DNA from: Microbulbifer taiwanensis
GTDB taxonomy: Bacteria > Pseudomonadota > Gammaproteobacteria > Pseudomonadales > Cellvibrionaceae
Assembly (NCBI RefSeq): GCF_014904815.1
Contig: NZ_JACZFR010000025.1
Span: 1 to 64,000, forward strand
Reading direction: 5' to 3'
Length of the DNA: 64,000 bases
A program made the translations under genes and the position numbers. The notes under the pieces were generated by a model. That model searched no databases. It was not told the origin of the DNA and saw only the letters and a program-made list of their open reading frames with translations. Numbering within the stretch: the stretch's first letter is position 1; the number at the start of each line of letters is the position of its first letter. Positions 52,829-63,238 of this stretch are shown piece after piece.

Positions 52829-54994
52829 ATGAAAAAAATACCTCTTTTGGCCCTGGCCGGGATGCTGGCAGCCTGTTCCGGGGATTCCCCGGAGTCCACT
52901 GAGAATGCGAACCTGAATATGAACGCGGCTGCGCCGGCAGTCGGCCTCGAATACCCGCAAACCCGCAGGGGGCAGGTGGTGGACACCTACTTCGACACTC
53001 GTGTGGCCGACCCCTACCGCTGGCTGGAAGACGACCGCAGCGAGGAAACCGGGGCCTGGGTGCAGGCGCAGAACAAGGTTACTTTCGGGTATCTGGAGCA
53101 AATTCCCTATCGGGACAAACTCAGGGAGCGCCTCAAGGTGGTCTGGAACTACGAGAAGGTCGGCTCTCCGTTCAGGGAGGGCAACTACACCTACTTCTAT
53201 CGCAACGACGGCCTGCAGGACCAGTATGTGGTGTGGCGCAAGCAGGGCGATGGCGAGCCGGAGGTATTCCTGGATCCGAATAAATTCAGTGAAGACGGCA
53301 CTACCTCGCTGGCGAGCCTGGAGTTTTCCAGGGACGGCTCCATCGCCGCCTACTCGATTTCCGAAGGCGGCAGCGACTGGCGCAAGATCATCATCGTGAA
53401 TGCGGAGACCGGGGAGATACTCGAAGAGCCTTTGGTGGACGTCAAGTTCTCCGGAATTTCCTGGAGGGGTAACGAGGGCTTTTACTATTCCAGTTACGAC
53501 AAGCCCGAGGGCAGTGAGCTCTCTGCCAGGACAGACCAGCATAAGCTCTACTACCACAAACTGGGTCAGCCGCAGTCCGAGGACCGCCTGGTGTTTGGCG
53601 GCGAGCCGCAACAGAAGCGCCGCTATGTTTCCGGTTATGTGACCGAAGACGATCGCTACCTGGTGATTTCCGGCTCCAAATCCACTTCCGGCAACGATCT
53701 GTATATCCGCGACCTGAGCGAGCCGGACGCGCCGCTGGTCACTGTGCTCGATCACTTCGATTCCGACACCTATGTGCTGGAGAATGTCGGCAGCAAGCTG
53801 TACCTGGTCACCAACCTGGATGCACCCAACAAAAAGATTGTCACGGTGGACGCCGCGGATCCGGTGCCGGCCAACTGGCGGGACCTGATTGCGGAAACTG
53901 ACAATGTACTCAGCGCCTCTACCGGCGGCGGCTATATTTTTACCCGCTACATGGTCGATGCGTTGTCCCGGGTCTACCAGTACGATCTCGACGGTGAGCG
54001 CATCCGGGAAATCGAACTGCCCGGGCCCGGTAGTGCCAGCTCTCTCGGCGGCAAGAAAGACGATGAGGTGCTCTACTACACCTTCACCAACTACAAGACG
54101 CCGGGCACCATCTTCGCCTTTGATGTCGAGGAGGGGCAGTCGGAAATCTACCGTGAATCCGGGGCTGATTTCGACAGCAGTGCCTACCAGTCCGAGCAGG
54201 TGTTCTACACCTCCAGGGATGGTACGCGCATTCCGATGATGATCACCTACAAGAAGGGCCTGGAGCTGGATGGCAAGAACCCCACCATCCTGTATGGCTA
54301 TGGCGGTTTCAATATCAGCCTGACGCCGTACTTCAAAATTGCCAATGCCGTGTGGCTGGAAATGGGCGGCATCTATGCGGTGCCCAATCTGCGCGGCGGC
54401 GGTGAGTACGGCAAGCGCTGGCACAACGCCGGCACCAAGCTGCAAAAGCAGAATGTATTCGATGACTTTATCGCCGCGGCCGAGTACCTGACCGAGAAAA
54501 AGTATACTTCCCGCGATTACCTGGCCATACACGGTGGCTCCAATGGCGGCCTGCTGGTGGGGGCGGTGGCGACCCAGCGCCCGGAACTGGTGAAGGTGGC
54601 GCTGCCTGCCGTTGGGGTGATGGACATGTTGCGCTATCACACCTTTACTGCCGGTGCCGGTTGGGCCTATGACTACGGCACCGCGGAAGAGAGCGAGGAG
54701 ATGTTCAAATACCTGAAGGGATATTCACCGGTGCACAATGTGCGCGCCGGCGTTGAGTACCCGGCCACCCTGGTGACCACCGCAGATCACGACGACCGCG
54801 TGGTGCCGGCGCACTCCTTCAAGTTTGCTGCAGAGCTGCAGTCCAAGCAGGCGGGGACAGCGCCGACCCTGATTCGCATTGAAACCAAGGCCGGGCACGG
54901 TGCCGGCACGCCGGTATCCAAGTCCATTGAACAGTATGCGGATATCTTCAGCTTTACGCTGTTCAACATGGGATTTGCTGAGCTGCCCAACTGA
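52829..54994 (+). CDS. Prolyl oligopeptidase family lipoprotein (S9A)
   Basis: A 721-residue serine peptidase. The leader [18 protein letters not shown] carries a lipobox LAAC, so it should be membrane-anchored outside the cytoplasm. A seven-bladed propeller domain (about 80-430) opens with DPYRWLED and has [18 protein letters not shown]. The alpha/beta hydrolase domain has the nucleophile in [12 protein letters not shown] (Ser571), the acid in [10 protein letters not shown] and the base in KAGHGAG. It cuts short peptides after proline. ATG 52829 is preceded by AAGGGA at a ten-base distance. With the M9-like lipoprotein and TonB receptor it fits a protein-degrading lifestyle. Confidence 0.95.
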   Translation: MKKIPLLALAGMLAACSGDSPESTENANLNMNAAAPAVGLEYPQTRRGQVVDTYFDTRVADPYRWLEDDRSEETGAWVQAQNKVTFGYLEQIPYRDKLRERLKVVWNYEKVGSPFREGNYTYFYRNDGLQDQYVVWRKQGDGEPEVFLDPNKFSEDGTTSLASLEFSRDGSIAAYSISEGGSDWRKIIIVNAETGEILEEPLVDVKFSGISWRGNEGFYYSSYDKPEGSELSARTDQHKLYYHKLGQPQSEDRLVFGGEPQQKRRYVSGYVTEDDRYLVISGSKSTSGNDLYIRDLSEPDAPLVTVLDHFDSDTYVLENVGSKLYLVTNLDAPNKKIVTVDAADPVPANWRDLIAETDNVLSASTGGGYIFTRYMVDALSRVYQYDLDGERIREIELPGPGSASSLGGKKDDEVLYYTFTNYKTPGTIFAFDVEEGQSEIYRESGADFDSSAYQSEQVFYTSRDGTRIPMMITYKKGLELDGKNPTILYGYGGFNISLTPYFKIANAVWLEMGGIYAVPNLRGGGEYGKRWHNAGTKLQKQNVFDDFIAAAEYLTEKKYTSRDYLAIHGGSNGGLLVGAVATQRPELVKVALPAVGVMDMLRYHTFTAGAGWAYDYGTAEESEEMFKYLKGYSPVHNVRAGVEYPATLVTTADHDDRVVPAHSFKFAAELQSKQAGTAPTLIRIETKAGHGAGTPVSKSIEQYADIFSFTLFNMGFAELPN

Positions 54995-54997
54995 CGC

Positions 54998-55867
54998 TCA
55001 GGCGATATTCAACCCACTCTGCAAATGCTCCGCGAGGCGAATCGCCGCCTCGCTGGGCCGCCGGCTCTTGAAGTGCAGGCCGATACAGATCTCCCCCAGT
55101 TTCGGCAGCTGGCGTGAATTGCGCAGAATGCGCAGGCTCTCCGGCACTGTACTGCGGGTCAGCGCGGTGATGCCGAGCCCGGCCTCCAGTGCCGACTGGA
55201 TACCGTTCAGGTCGGGAATGGTAAACACGTTGCGCGATTCGATGCCGGCGTTTCCCAATACGGCCTCGGCCCGCTTGCGGTAGATGCAGCCCTCCGGCGC
55301 CAGTACCAGCGGCAATGGCTTCAGCAGCTGTGCCGAGTGCTTCTGGCTCCCCACCCACACAAGGTCATCGCGGATCACCACCTGTCCGTCCCCGTCCGCT
55401 TCTTCCTCCTGCAGGGCGAGAATCAGGTCGAAGTTCTCCCGTCGTCCCCGGGCCAACAGGTTGCGGCTCAGGTCGCTGGTCACCTGGAGCGCGACGTCCG
55501 GGTAGCTCTGGGAGAAGTTGCCGATAATCCGCGGCAGCAGCGTTGAGGCGAATTCGCTGGGAATGCCCAGGTGCAGTTTGCCGGTTACAGAGGCGCCGCT
55601 GAATTCGAACACCAGTTCATCGTTCAGGGCCAGTATCTTCCGCGCCTGTTCGTAGACCCGCTGGCCGCTCTCGGTCAGGTTCACCGAGCGGCCGGAGCGC
55701 AGCAGCAGCTGGCGACCCAGGCGCTCCTCCAACTGCTTCATCTGCAGGCTGATGGCCGGCTGCGAGCGCGCCAGCAGTTCCCCGGCCTGGGTAAACCCCC
55801 CGGTATCTATCACGGTGACTAGGGTGCGCAGCCACTCGGTGGGCAGGTTCCTGTGCGGCAGTTGCAT
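54998..55867 (-). CDS. LysR-family transcriptional regulator
   Basis: A 289-residue LysR protein. The winged helix-turn-helix (about 9-68) reads LRTLVTVIDTGGFTQAGELLARSQPAISLQMKQLEERLG, followed by the linker helix ARKILALNDELVFEF, a wording seen in the LrhA/HexA-like branch, and then a periplasmic-binding-type effector domain (about 95-285). It is divergent from glyA with 93 bases between the two starts. A palindrome in that gap is its likely operator, so it probably controls the glyA-sdaA-gcvTHP genes and itself. The effector could be glycine, serine or a folate-linked signal, which is inference. It is not a close match to E. coli GcvA. Confidence 0.9.
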   Translation of the reverse strand: MQLPHRNLPTEWLRTLVTVIDTGGFTQAGELLARSQPAISLQMKQLEERLGRQLLLRSGRSVNLTESGQRVYEQARKILALNDELVFEFSGASVTGKLHLGIPSEFASTLLPRIIGNFSQSYPDVALQVTSDLSRNLLARGRRENFDLILALQEEEADGDGQVVIRDDLVWVGSQKHSAQLLKPLPLVLAPEGCIYRKRAEAVLGNAGIESRNVFTIPDLNGIQSALEAGLGITALTRSTVPESLRILRNSRQLPKLGEICIGLHFKSRRPSEAAIRLAEHLQSGLNIA

Positions 55868-55882
55868 AAGAAATACTAATGA

Positions 55883-55905
55883 TTAAATTTGAACTATAAA
55901 TTTAA
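55883..55905. promoter_or_regulatory. Palindrome in the LysR-glyA intergenic region, likely operator
   Basis: TTAAATTT-N7-AAATTTAA is a perfect inverted repeat with 8-base arms, lying 16 bases upstream of the LysR start and 55 bases before the glyA start. LysR proteins typically bind such AT-rich palindromes containing T-N11-A in the shared promoter region. Confidence 0.6.
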
Positions 55906-55960
55906 AAAATCTTAACAGGGGCACTAGGATCGCTCAATAAATAAAATGAGCGGAGGTCCC

Positions 55961-57232
55961 ATGGACGCCTTGCAATCCCATCTTCAGCCCCTGGATGCCG
56001 AACTCTACGCAGCCATCGACGCCGAGCGGCAGCGCCAGGAAGCTCATATCGAGCTGATCGCATCCGAGAACTACACCAGCCAGGCGGTCATGGCCGCCCA
56101 GGGCTCTGTGCTCACCAACAAGTACGCCGAGGGCTACCCGGGCAAGCGCTACTACGGCGGCTGCGAGCATGTGGATGTGGTCGAACAGCTGGCGATCGAC
56201 CGCGCAAAGCAGCTGTTCGGCGCCGACTATGCCAATGTGCAGCCCCACTCCGGCTCCCAGGCCAATGCGGCCGTGTATATGGCCCTGCTGCAACCGGGGG
56301 ACACCTTTCTCGGCCTGTCCCTGGATCACGGCGGCCACTTGACCCACGGCGCCAAGCCAAACTTCTCCGGCAGGATCTACAACGCGATCCAGTATGGCCT
56401 CGATACGCAGACCGGGCAGGTGGATTACGACCAGGTGGAGCAGCTGGCGCTGGAGCACAGGCCGAAGATGATCGTCGCCGGCTTCTCGGCCTATTCCCAG
56501 GTGATGGACTGGCAGCGCTTCCGCGACATCGCCGACAAGGTGGGTGCCTACCTGTTCGTGGACATGGCCCATGTGGCCGGGCTGGTCGCCGCCGGACTCT
56601 ACCCTAGTCCAGTACCCTTCGCCGATGTGGTCACCACCACCACCCACAAGACACTGCGCGGACCGCGCGGCGGCCTGATACTGGCGCGCGATGCCGAGGG
56701 CCTGGGCAAGAAGTTCAACTCGCTGATATTCCCCGGTATCCAGGGCGGGCCGCTGATGCACGTGATTGCGGCCAAGGCGGTGGCCTTCAAGGAGGCGCTG
56801 TCCCCGGAATTTGCCGAGTACCAGCAGAAGGTCATCGACAATGCCAGGACCATGGCCGCGATCTTCCTGGCGCGGGGCTTCGACATAGTGTCCGGCGGTA
56901 CCGAGAACCACCTGCTGCTGATCGACCTGAGCAAGCGCGGCGTCACCGGCAAGGCCGCGGACGCGGCCCTGGGTGCGGCCAATATCACCGTCAACAAGAA
57001 CACGGTACCCAACGATCCCCAGTCGCCTTTCGTGACCAGCGGCGTGCGTATCGGCACGCCGGCAATCACCAGTCGCGGCATGGGCACCGCCGAGGCGGAG
57101 GCCCTGGCGGGCTGGATGTGCGACCTGCTGGAGAATCTCGAGGATCCGGAAGCACTGGAAGCGGAGCAGGTGCGGGTGCGCGCAAAGGTCGCAGAGCTCT
57201 GCGCCGCTTTTCCCGTTTACACAGGGTCCTGA
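55961..57232 (+). CDS. glyA: Serine hydroxymethyltransferase
   Basis: A 423-residue PLP enzyme interconverting serine and glycine with tetrahydrofolate. It has [41 protein letters not shown], the PLP lysine in [14 protein letters not shown], and [26 protein letters not shown] 55961 follows GCGGAGG; ATG 55946 is an unlikely alternative because it overlaps that site. As first gene of the glyA-sdaA-gcvTHP run behind a LysR regulator, it probably supplies serine from glycine for SdaA rather than serving only general one-carbon needs; another glyA copy elsewhere in the genome would support this. Confidence 0.97.
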   Translation: MDALQSHLQPLDAELYAAIDAERQRQEAHIELIASENYTSQAVMAAQGSVLTNKYAEGYPGKRYYGGCEHVDVVEQLAIDRAKQLFGADYANVQPHSGSQANAAVYMALLQPGDTFLGLSLDHGGHLTHGAKPNFSGRIYNAIQYGLDTQTGQVDYDQVEQLALEHRPKMIVAGFSAYSQVMDWQRFRDIADKVGAYLFVDMAHVAGLVAAGLYPSPVPFADVVTTTTHKTLRGPRGGLILARDAEGLGKKFNSLIFPGIQGGPLMHVIAAKAVAFKEALSPEFAEYQQKVIDNARTMAAIFLARGFDIVSGGTENHLLLIDLSKRGVTGKAADAALGAANITVNKNTVPNDPQSPFVTSGVRIGTPAITSRGMGTAEAEALAGWMCDLLENLEDPEALEAEQVRVRAKVAELCAAFPVYTGS

Positions 57233-57235
57233 TCC

Positions 57236-58636
57236 ATGTCCCTGAGTGTTTTCGATCTGTTCAAGATCGGTATAGGGCCGTCCAGTTCGCACACCGTCGG
57301 CCCCATGAAGGCCGCGGGGCAGTTCCTGCAGCTGCTGCGCGAAAAAAATGTGTTCGCGCAGACGGCGCGGGTTGGTGCCTATATGTTCGGCTCCCTCGGC
57401 GCCACCGGCGTCGGCCACGGCACCACAAAGGCGGTGATGCTGGGCCTCGAGGGCGAGCAGCCGGAGCTGGTGGATACCGCCAGTGTGGACGCGCGGGTAG
57501 AGACAATCGAGCAGAGCCGCAGCCTGAACCTGGGTGGCGAGCGGCGCATCGCATTCGATCCACAGAGCGATCTCCTGTTGCTCGGCGAGGAGGAACTGCC
57601 GCTGCACGCCAACGGTATGCGCTTCAGCGCCTTCGACGAATCCGGCAGGCTGCTGGCGGAGGAGGTCTACTACTCCGTCGGCGGCGGCTTTGTGGTGACC
57701 GAGCGCGAGGCGCAGGCGGATCGCGTGCCGGAACAGGCGCGCAGTGTGCGCTTCGACTTCGAATCCGCGGAGCAGCTGCTGGAAACCTGCGCGCGGGAAC
57801 AGCTGCGTATCAGCGATGTGATGCTGGCCAACGAGGCCTCCTGGCGCAGCGAGGCCGAGACCCGTGCGGGCCTGATGCAGATCTGGCAGGTGATGCAGGA
57901 CTGCGTCAGCAACGGTATTGGCAATGAGGGCATTCTGCCCGGCGGCCTGAAGGTGAAGCGCCGCGCGGCGAATCTCAACCGCCAGCTGCTGAGCCGCCCG
58001 GAGGCCTGCCTGTCGGATCCACTGTCGGCGCTGGATTGGGTGACCCTCTATGCGCTGGCGGTAAACGAGGAGAATGCGGCCGGTGGCCGCATTGTCACCG
58101 CGCCCACCAACGGCGCCGCCGGCATTATTCCCGCGGTGCTCCACTACTACATGCGTTTTTCCAAGAATCCCACCGACGAGGATGTGGTGCGCTTCCTGCT
58201 CACGGCGGCGGCGGTGGGCATTCTGTTCAAGAAAAACGCCTCCATCAGCGGCGCCGAAGTGGGCTGCCAGGGGGAGGTGGGCTCCGCCTGTTCCATGGCC
58301 GCAGCCGGTCTCGCCGAGGTGCTCGGCGGTTCGCCCCTGCAGGTGGAAAACGCGGCGGAAATCGCCATGGAACACAACCTGGGCCTGACCTGCGACCCGG
58401 TCGGCGGCCTGGTGCAGGTGCCCTGCATCGAGCGCAATGCGATGGCGTCGATCAAGGCGATCAGCGCCGCGCGCATGGCCCTGCGCGGCGACGGCGAGCA
58501 CCTGGTGTCGCTGGACAAGGTGATCCGCACCATGCGCGATACGGGTCGCGATATGCAGGATAAATACAAGGAAACCGCGCGCGGCGGCCTGGCGGTCAAT
58601 GTGATCGATCTGCCGGTCAGTATCGTCGAATGCTAG
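57236..58636 (+). CDS. sdaA: L-serine ammonia-lyase (iron-sulfur, single chain)
   Basis: A 466-residue enzyme that converts L-serine to pyruvate and ammonia with a [4Fe-4S] cluster. The beta-subunit-like part starts [31 protein letters not shown] and has [21 protein letters not shown]. The alpha part has [48 protein letters not shown] with two cluster cysteines, and [19 protein letters not shown] with the others. It begins three bases after glyA and so is clearly in its operon. It completes glycine-to-pyruvate degradation together with GlyA and the cleavage system. Confidence 0.97.
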   Translation: MSLSVFDLFKIGIGPSSSHTVGPMKAAGQFLQLLREKNVFAQTARVGAYMFGSLGATGVGHGTTKAVMLGLEGEQPELVDTASVDARVETIEQSRSLNLGGERRIAFDPQSDLLLLGEEELPLHANGMRFSAFDESGRLLAEEVYYSVGGGFVVTEREAQADRVPEQARSVRFDFESAEQLLETCAREQLRISDVMLANEASWRSEAETRAGLMQIWQVMQDCVSNGIGNEGILPGGLKVKRRAANLNRQLLSRPEACLSDPLSALDWVTLYALAVNEENAAGGRIVTAPTNGAAGIIPAVLHYYMRFSKNPTDEDVVRFLLTAAAVGILFKKNASISGAEVGCQGEVGSACSMAAAGLAEVLGGSPLQVENAAEIAMEHNLGLTCDPVGGLVQVPCIERNAMASIKAISAARMALRGDGEHLVSLDKVIRTMRDTGRDMQDKYKETARGGLAVNVIDLPVSIVEC

Positions 58637-58777
58637 AAGCGGATTCACAACTACTGCGCGTGCGCCTGGCGGCGTTCGGCGGTGCTCGGCATCCTCATGT
58701 ACGCGTCTGTACACTCCGGTGCCTCCGCTCCGGCGCCCGCCGCCAGGCACCCGCTCGCTACGTTGTGAAAACCGCTT
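58637..58777. repeat. Palindromic repeat element inside the glycine operon (sdaA-gcvT gap)
   Basis: Nested inverted repeats at mirrored positions: AAGCGG (58637) with CCGCTT (58772), TTCACAAC (58644) with GTTGTGAA (58762), and GCCTGGCGGCG (58664) with CGCCGCCAGGC (58738). The outermost arm starts immediately after the sdaA stop codon and the last arm ends 16 bases before the gcvT start. It contains no frame and no T-tailed hairpin. It looks like a dispersed repeat inserted in an operon, and could affect mRNA processing or the level of gcvTHP. Confidence 0.75.
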
Positions 58778-58793
58778 CACTTGGAGAAAGAAC

Positions 58794-59906
58794 ATGAAAC
58801 AGGATGCATTGAAAACCCCGCTCTACGACCTGCACCTGGAGCAGGGCGGCAAGATGGTGCCCTTCGCCGGTTACGCCATGCCGGTGCAGTACAGTGCCGG
58901 CATAGTGCGCGAGCACCAGCACACGCGCGACAAGATCGGCATCTTTGATGTCTCCCATATGGGCCAGCTGCTGGTCAGCGGCGCCGATGTGGTGGCGGAG
59001 CTGGAAAAGCTGCTGCCGATCGATGTGGCGGCGCTGGAGATCGATCAGCAGTGCTATGCCGTTTTGACCAATGAAGAGGGCGGCATCCTCGATGACCTGA
59101 TTGTCACCCGCTGGGCCGAGCAGGAGTTTTTCCTGGTGGTCAATGCGGCGACGGCGGCTGGCGATATAGCGCACCTGCAGAAACACCTGCGCGGTTGCGA
59201 ATTGGAAGTTTTGAGTCGGGCTCTACTGGCGGTACAGGGTCCGCAGGCGAAGGATCTGCTGGCGGAGCTGGCACCCGCCACCCAGCAGCTGACCTTTATG
59301 CGCGGTATGCGCGCGGAAATTCTGGGCTGCGACTGCTATATCACCCGCTCCGGTTACACCGGCGAGGACGGTTTCGAGGTGTCGATCGCCGCGAGTGAGG
59401 TAGAGACCTTTGCCCGCGAATTGCTGCAAGACGAGCGCGCGCAGATGATCGGCCTGGGTGCGCGGGACACGCTGCGCCTGGAGGCGGGTCTGTGTCTGTA
59501 CGGCAACGACATGGACAGCAGCACCACCCCGGTGGAGGCGAGCCTGCTGTGGAGTATTTCCAAATCCCGTCGTGCCGACGGCGCAAAGAGCGGTGGCTTC
59601 CTCGGTGCGGATGTGGTTCTGGACCAGATTGCCAGTGGCACGAGCAAAAAGCGTGTCGGCTTTTCGGTCGAGGGCAGGATGCCGGTGCGCGCCGGTGCGG
59701 ACATTATCGACGAGGCCGGCAATATCGTCGGCAAGGTCACCAGCGGCGGTTACGGACCGACTCTGGGCGCCGCCATCGGCATGGGCTACGTGGACCGCGG
59801 CTACGAAAAAATCGGCACCGGCCTGCAGGCGCTGGTGCGCGGCAAGGCGGTGGCGATCAGCGTGGCAAAAATGCCCTTTGTGCCGCAGCGCTATTACCGG
59901 GGCTAG
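58794..59906 (+). CDS. gcvT: Glycine cleavage system T protein (aminomethyltransferase)
   Basis: A 370-residue tetrahydrofolate-dependent enzyme that takes the aminomethyl group from GcvH and releases ammonia and methylene-THF. KTPLYDLHLEQGGKMVPFAGYAMPVQY, FDVSHMGQL, GGILDDLIVTR, RSGYTGEDGFEVSI and LGARDTLRLEAGLCLYGNDMD are all GcvT motifs; the Asp in the last groups binds folate. ATG 58794 follows GGAGA at a normal distance. The upstream frame inside the repeat element is not conserved. gcvH follows after 48 bases that include a 12-base copy of the repeat end seen at 20720. Confidence 0.97.
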   Translation: MKQDALKTPLYDLHLEQGGKMVPFAGYAMPVQYSAGIVREHQHTRDKIGIFDVSHMGQLLVSGADVVAELEKLLPIDVAALEIDQQCYAVLTNEEGGILDDLIVTRWAEQEFFLVVNAATAAGDIAHLQKHLRGCELEVLSRALLAVQGPQAKDLLAELAPATQQLTFMRGMRAEILGCDCYITRSGYTGEDGFEVSIAASEVETFARELLQDERAQMIGLGARDTLRLEAGLCLYGNDMDSSTTPVEASLLWSISKSRRADGAKSGGFLGADVVLDQIASGTSKKRVGFSVEGRMPVRAGADIIDEAGNIVGKVTSGGYGPTLGAAIGMGYVDRGYEKIGTGLQALVRGKAVAISVAKMPFVPQRYYRG

Positions 59907-59912
59907 TTTGGC

Positions 59913-59924
59913 GGCGCACCCTAC
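59913..59924. repeat. Solo end of the GTAGGGTGCGCC repeat
   Basis: GGCGCACCCTAC is identical to the right end of the element at 20659-20731, and sits seven bases after gcvT. It may be a remnant of the same repeat family. Confidence 0.5.
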
Positions 59925-59954
59925 GGATTATTTAACATTTGAGTGGATCCTAAG

Positions 59955-60323
59955 ATGAGCAACATAAAATACACCGAATCCCACGAGTGGTTCTCCGCCG
60001 AGGGCGATGTCGTCACCGTCGGCATCACCGACTTCGCCCAGTCGCAACTCGGCGATGTGGTGTTTGTGGAATTGCCGGAAGTGAATGCCGAACTGAGTGC
60101 CGGCGAAGAGGTGGCGGTGATCGAATCGGTAAAGGCGGCCGGCGATATTTCCCTGCCGTTCGATGCCACAGTGCTCGAGGTGAACGGTGCACTGGAGGAG
60201 GATCCGGAACTGGTCAACCGCGATCCCATGGGGGAGGGCTGGTTTATGCGTATCAGACTCGCCGATCCGGCAGCGCTGGACAAGCTGCTGAGCGCCGATG
60301 ACTACGCCGCCCAGGCGGGTTGA
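59955..60323 (+). CDS. gcvH: Glycine cleavage system H protein
   Basis: A 122-residue lipoyl carrier. KYTESHEWFSAEGDVVTVGITDFAQSQLGDVVFVELPEVN and the lipoylation site VIESVKAAGDISLPF (Lys60) match the family. LVNRDPMGEGWFMRI completes it. The lysine is modified by the LipB/LipA pathway, whose genes lie at 41614-43306. The GTG at 59943 would add four residues; ATG 59955 gives the usual N-terminus. The ribosome-binding site is weak. gcvP starts 18 bases after the stop. Confidence 0.97.
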   Translation: MSNIKYTESHEWFSAEGDVVTVGITDFAQSQLGDVVFVELPEVNAELSAGEEVAVIESVKAAGDISLPFDATVLEVNGALEEDPELVNRDPMGEGWFMRIRLADPAALDKLLSADDYAAQAG

Positions 60324-60341
60324 GGGAGGCGGAGAAAGATT

Positions 60342-63209
60342 ATGTTGCAAGCCAAACACAGTATCCGCGACCTGGAAGATAGAGCGGAGTTTACGCGCCG
60401 CCATATTGGTCCGTCAGTGGACGATATCGCGCGCATGTTGCAGCGGCTCGGACACAGTAGCCTGAATGAGTTTATCGGTGAGGTGGTGCCCGGCGGCATC
60501 CGTATGCCCGCTCCTCTGGCGCTGGCCGAGGGTGTGCAGGAACACGAGGCGCTGGCGGAGATACGCGCGCTGGCGGCGAAGAACAAACCGTTCAAATCCT
60601 TTGTCGGCCAGGGCTATTATGGCACCCGCACGCCCAACGTGGTGCTGCGCAATATTCTCGAAAACCCGGCCTGGTACACCGCCTACACGCCCTACCAGCC
60701 GGAGATTTCCCAGGGGCGCCTGGAGGCGCTGTTCAACTTCCAGACACTGGTCAGTGAACTGACCGGACTGGACCTGGCCAATGCGTCCATGCTCGACGAG
60801 GCCACCGCGGCGGCGGAGGCCATGACGCTTTGCCAGCGCATGAGTAAGTCCAAGTCGCGCACCTTCTTTGTCGACCGCGACTGCCTGCCGCAGACGATCG
60901 CGGTTCTGCAAACCCGCGCCGAGCCGCTGGGTATCGAGATTGTCATCGGTGACCCGCTCGCCGAACTCGAAGGCCGCGAAGTTTTCGGCATACTGTTGCA
61001 GTACCCGGGCGCCAGCGGCGCGGTAAAAGACTACCGGAATGTTATTGAAGCGGTGCACGCGCAGCGCGGCTTGGTTGCGATGGCCGCGGATATTCTGAGC
61101 CTGTTATTGCTGACGCCGCCGGGCCAGCTGGGCGCGGATGTCGCCGTGGGCTCGACCCAGCGCTTCGGTGTGCCCATGGGCTTCGGCGGCCCCCATGCCG
61201 CCTATATGGCCACGCGCGAATCCTACAAGCGCTCGCTGCCTGGCCGTTTGGTGGGGCAGTCCATCGACAGCTGCGGCAATCCCGCCTACCGCCTGGCGCT
61301 GCAGACCCGCGAACAGCATATCCGCCGCGAGAAGGCTACCTCCAATATCTGCACCGCGCAGGTGCTGCTGGCGGTGATGGCATCCATGTATGCGGTCTAC
61401 CACGGTCCGCAGGGGCTGCGCCTGATCGCCACGCGGGTGCATCACCTGACCAGCGTGTTGGCGCTGGGCCTGAAAGAGCTGGGTGCGCAGCTGCAGAGCG
61501 ACAGCTGGTTCGATACCCTGACCGTCAAGGTCGACGACGCGGAACCGGTTCTCGAAAAAGCGGCGGAGCAGGGCATCAACCTGCGCGCCATTGACGGCAG
61601 ACGAGTGGGCATTTCCCTCGACGAAACCGCGACCCAGGGAGATGTGGAAATACTGTGGCAGCTGTTCGGCGGAGCGCTGGATTTCAGTGAAGTCGAGTCC
61701 CGGGTTTCACCGGTGCTGGCGGGTGAACTGCTGCGCGATGACAGCCCGCTCAGTCAGGAGGTGTTCAACCGCTACCACTCGGAGACGGAAATGCTGCGCT
61801 ACCTGCGCAGTCTGGCCGACCTCGATATCGCCCTCGACCGCTCGATGATTCCGCTGGGTTCCTGCACCATGAAGCTGAACGCCACCGCGGAGATGATCCC
61901 GGTGACCTGGCCGGAGTTTGCCAATGTGCATCCCTATGCGCCGGCGGACCAGGTCGCGGGTTACGCGGAACTGATCGAAGGCCTGGAGGCAATGCTGTGC
62001 GAGATCACCGGCTACGACGCCGTGTCCCTGCAGCCCAACGCCGGCTCCCAGGGCGAGTACGCCGGCCTGCTGGCAATCCGCGCCTATCACGCCAGCCGCG
62101 GCGAGGGTGGGCGGGATATCTGCCTGATCCCCAGCTCCGCCCACGGCACCAACCCGGCCTCGGCGCAGATGTGCGGCATGCGCGTGGTGGTGGTCAGATG
62201 CGATGAGCAGGGCAATGTGTGCCTGGACGACCTGCGCGAGAAGGCCGCCGAGCACAGCGAGCGGCTGGCGGCGATCATGGTCACCTATCCGTCCACCCAC
62301 GGGGTCTTCGAGCAGGGTATCGGCGAGCTCAGCGAAATAGTGCACCGGCACGGCGGCCAGGTGTATATCGACGGGGCCAACCTCAATGCGATGGTAGGCC
62401 TGTGCCAGCCGGGCGTGTTCGGCGGCGATGTCTCGCACCTGAACCTGCACAAGACCTTCTGTATCCCCCACGGCGGTGGCGGCCCGGGTGTCGGTCCGGT
62501 GGCGGTGCGCGCGCACCTGGCGGAATTCCTGCCCGGTGCAGTCGGCGGCGCGGGTGCCGACGGGCGCCGCGGCGCACCCGTGTCCGCGGCCACTGCCGGC
62601 AGTGCCAGTATTCTGCCGATCACCTGGATGTATATCCGCATGATGGGCCGCGATGGTCTGCGCTCGGCCACCGAAGTGGCGATACTCAACGCCAACTACA
62701 TAGCCGCGCGCCTGCAGGAGCACTACCCGATACTGTATCGCGGCAGCGGTGGACATGTGGCCCACGAGTGTATCGTCGACCTGCGCCCGCTGAAGGAATC
62801 CAGCGGTATTTTAGTGGACGACGTGGCCAAGCGACTGGTCGACTACGGTTTCCACGCGCCCACCATGTCCTTCCCGGTGGCGGGCACACTGATGATCGAG
62901 CCCACCGAGAGCGAGTCGCTGGCGGAGCTGGACCGGTTCTGCGATGCGATGATCCAGATTCGCGCGGAAATCGCCCGTGTCGAAAATGGAGAATGGCCGC
63001 TGGGCGACAATCCGCTGGTCAATGCGCCGCACACGGCATCGGTAATGGCCGCCGACGGTTGGGCGCATCCCTACAGCCGCACAGAGGCGGTCTTTCCGCT
63101 GGAAGAGTTGCGCGGGCGCAAATACTGGCCGCCGGTGGGGCGGGTGGACAATGTGCACGGGGACAAGCACCTGGTCTGTTCCTGCGCACCGATTTCCGCC
63201 TACGAGTAG
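60342..63209 (+). CDS. gcvP: Glycine dehydrogenase (decarboxylating), P protein
   Basis: A 955-residue PLP enzyme, single-chain type, that decarboxylates glycine and loads the aminomethyl group on GcvH. The N-half starts [21 protein letters not shown] and has [41 protein letters not shown]. The C-half carries [21 protein letters not shown] and the PLP lysine in [21 protein letters not shown]. It ends the glyA-sdaA-gcvTHP run, about 30 bases from the convergent glutamate decarboxylase gene. A hairpin GTGCTGAG / CTCAGCAC (63217-63245) lies between the stops. The L protein (lpd) is not in the window. Confidence 0.98.
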   Translation: MLQAKHSIRDLEDRAEFTRRHIGPSVDDIARMLQRLGHSSLNEFIGEVVPGGIRMPAPLALAEGVQEHEALAEIRALAAKNKPFKSFVGQGYYGTRTPNVVLRNILENPAWYTAYTPYQPEISQGRLEALFNFQTLVSELTGLDLANASMLDEATAAAEAMTLCQRMSKSKSRTFFVDRDCLPQTIAVLQTRAEPLGIEIVIGDPLAELEGREVFGILLQYPGASGAVKDYRNVIEAVHAQRGLVAMAADILSLLLLTPPGQLGADVAVGSTQRFGVPMGFGGPHAAYMATRESYKRSLPGRLVGQSIDSCGNPAYRLALQTREQHIRREKATSNICTAQVLLAVMASMYAVYHGPQGLRLIATRVHHLTSVLALGLKELGAQLQSDSWFDTLTVKVDDAEPVLEKAAEQGINLRAIDGRRVGISLDETATQGDVEILWQLFGGALDFSEVESRVSPVLAGELLRDDSPLSQEVFNRYHSETEMLRYLRSLADLDIALDRSMIPLGSCTMKLNATAEMIPVTWPEFANVHPYAPADQVAGYAELIEGLEAMLCEITGYDAVSLQPNAGSQGEYAGLLAIRAYHASRGEGGRDICLIPSSAHGTNPASAQMCGMRVVVVRCDEQGNVCLDDLREKAAEHSERLAAIMVTYPSTHGVFEQGIGELSEIVHRHGGQVYIDGANLNAMVGLCQPGVFGGDVSHLNLHKTFCIPHGGGGPGVGPVAVRAHLAEFLPGAVGGAGADGRRGAPVSAATAGSASILPITWMYIRMMGRDGLRSATEVAILNANYIAARLQEHYPILYRGSGGHVAHECIVDLRPLKESSGILVDDVAKRLVDYGFHAPTMSFPVAGTLMIEPTESESLAELDRFCDAMIQIRAEIARVENGEWPLGDNPLVNAPHTASVMAADGWAHPYSRTEAVFPLEELRGRKYWPPVGRVDNVHGDKHLVCSCAPISAYE

Positions 63210-63238
63210 CACTGCAGTGCTGAGAGCCGTGCCCGGCC

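Noticed and set aside
52637..54640. A 667-codon minus-strand open frame opposite the prolyl oligopeptidase gene
   Set aside because: The plus-strand frame has a complete catalytic triad and lipobox; the antisense frame has no recognisable feature.
58637..58793. Possible glycine riboswitch upstream of gcvT
   Set aside because: The sequence is a nested palindromic repeat and lacks the paired glycine-aptamer core; none was seen upstream of glyA either.
55934..58795. A 953-codon minus-strand open frame opposite glyA and sdaA
   Set aside because: It is an antisense shadow produced by high GC codon bias over two certain genes; its translation is low-complexity and has no domain.
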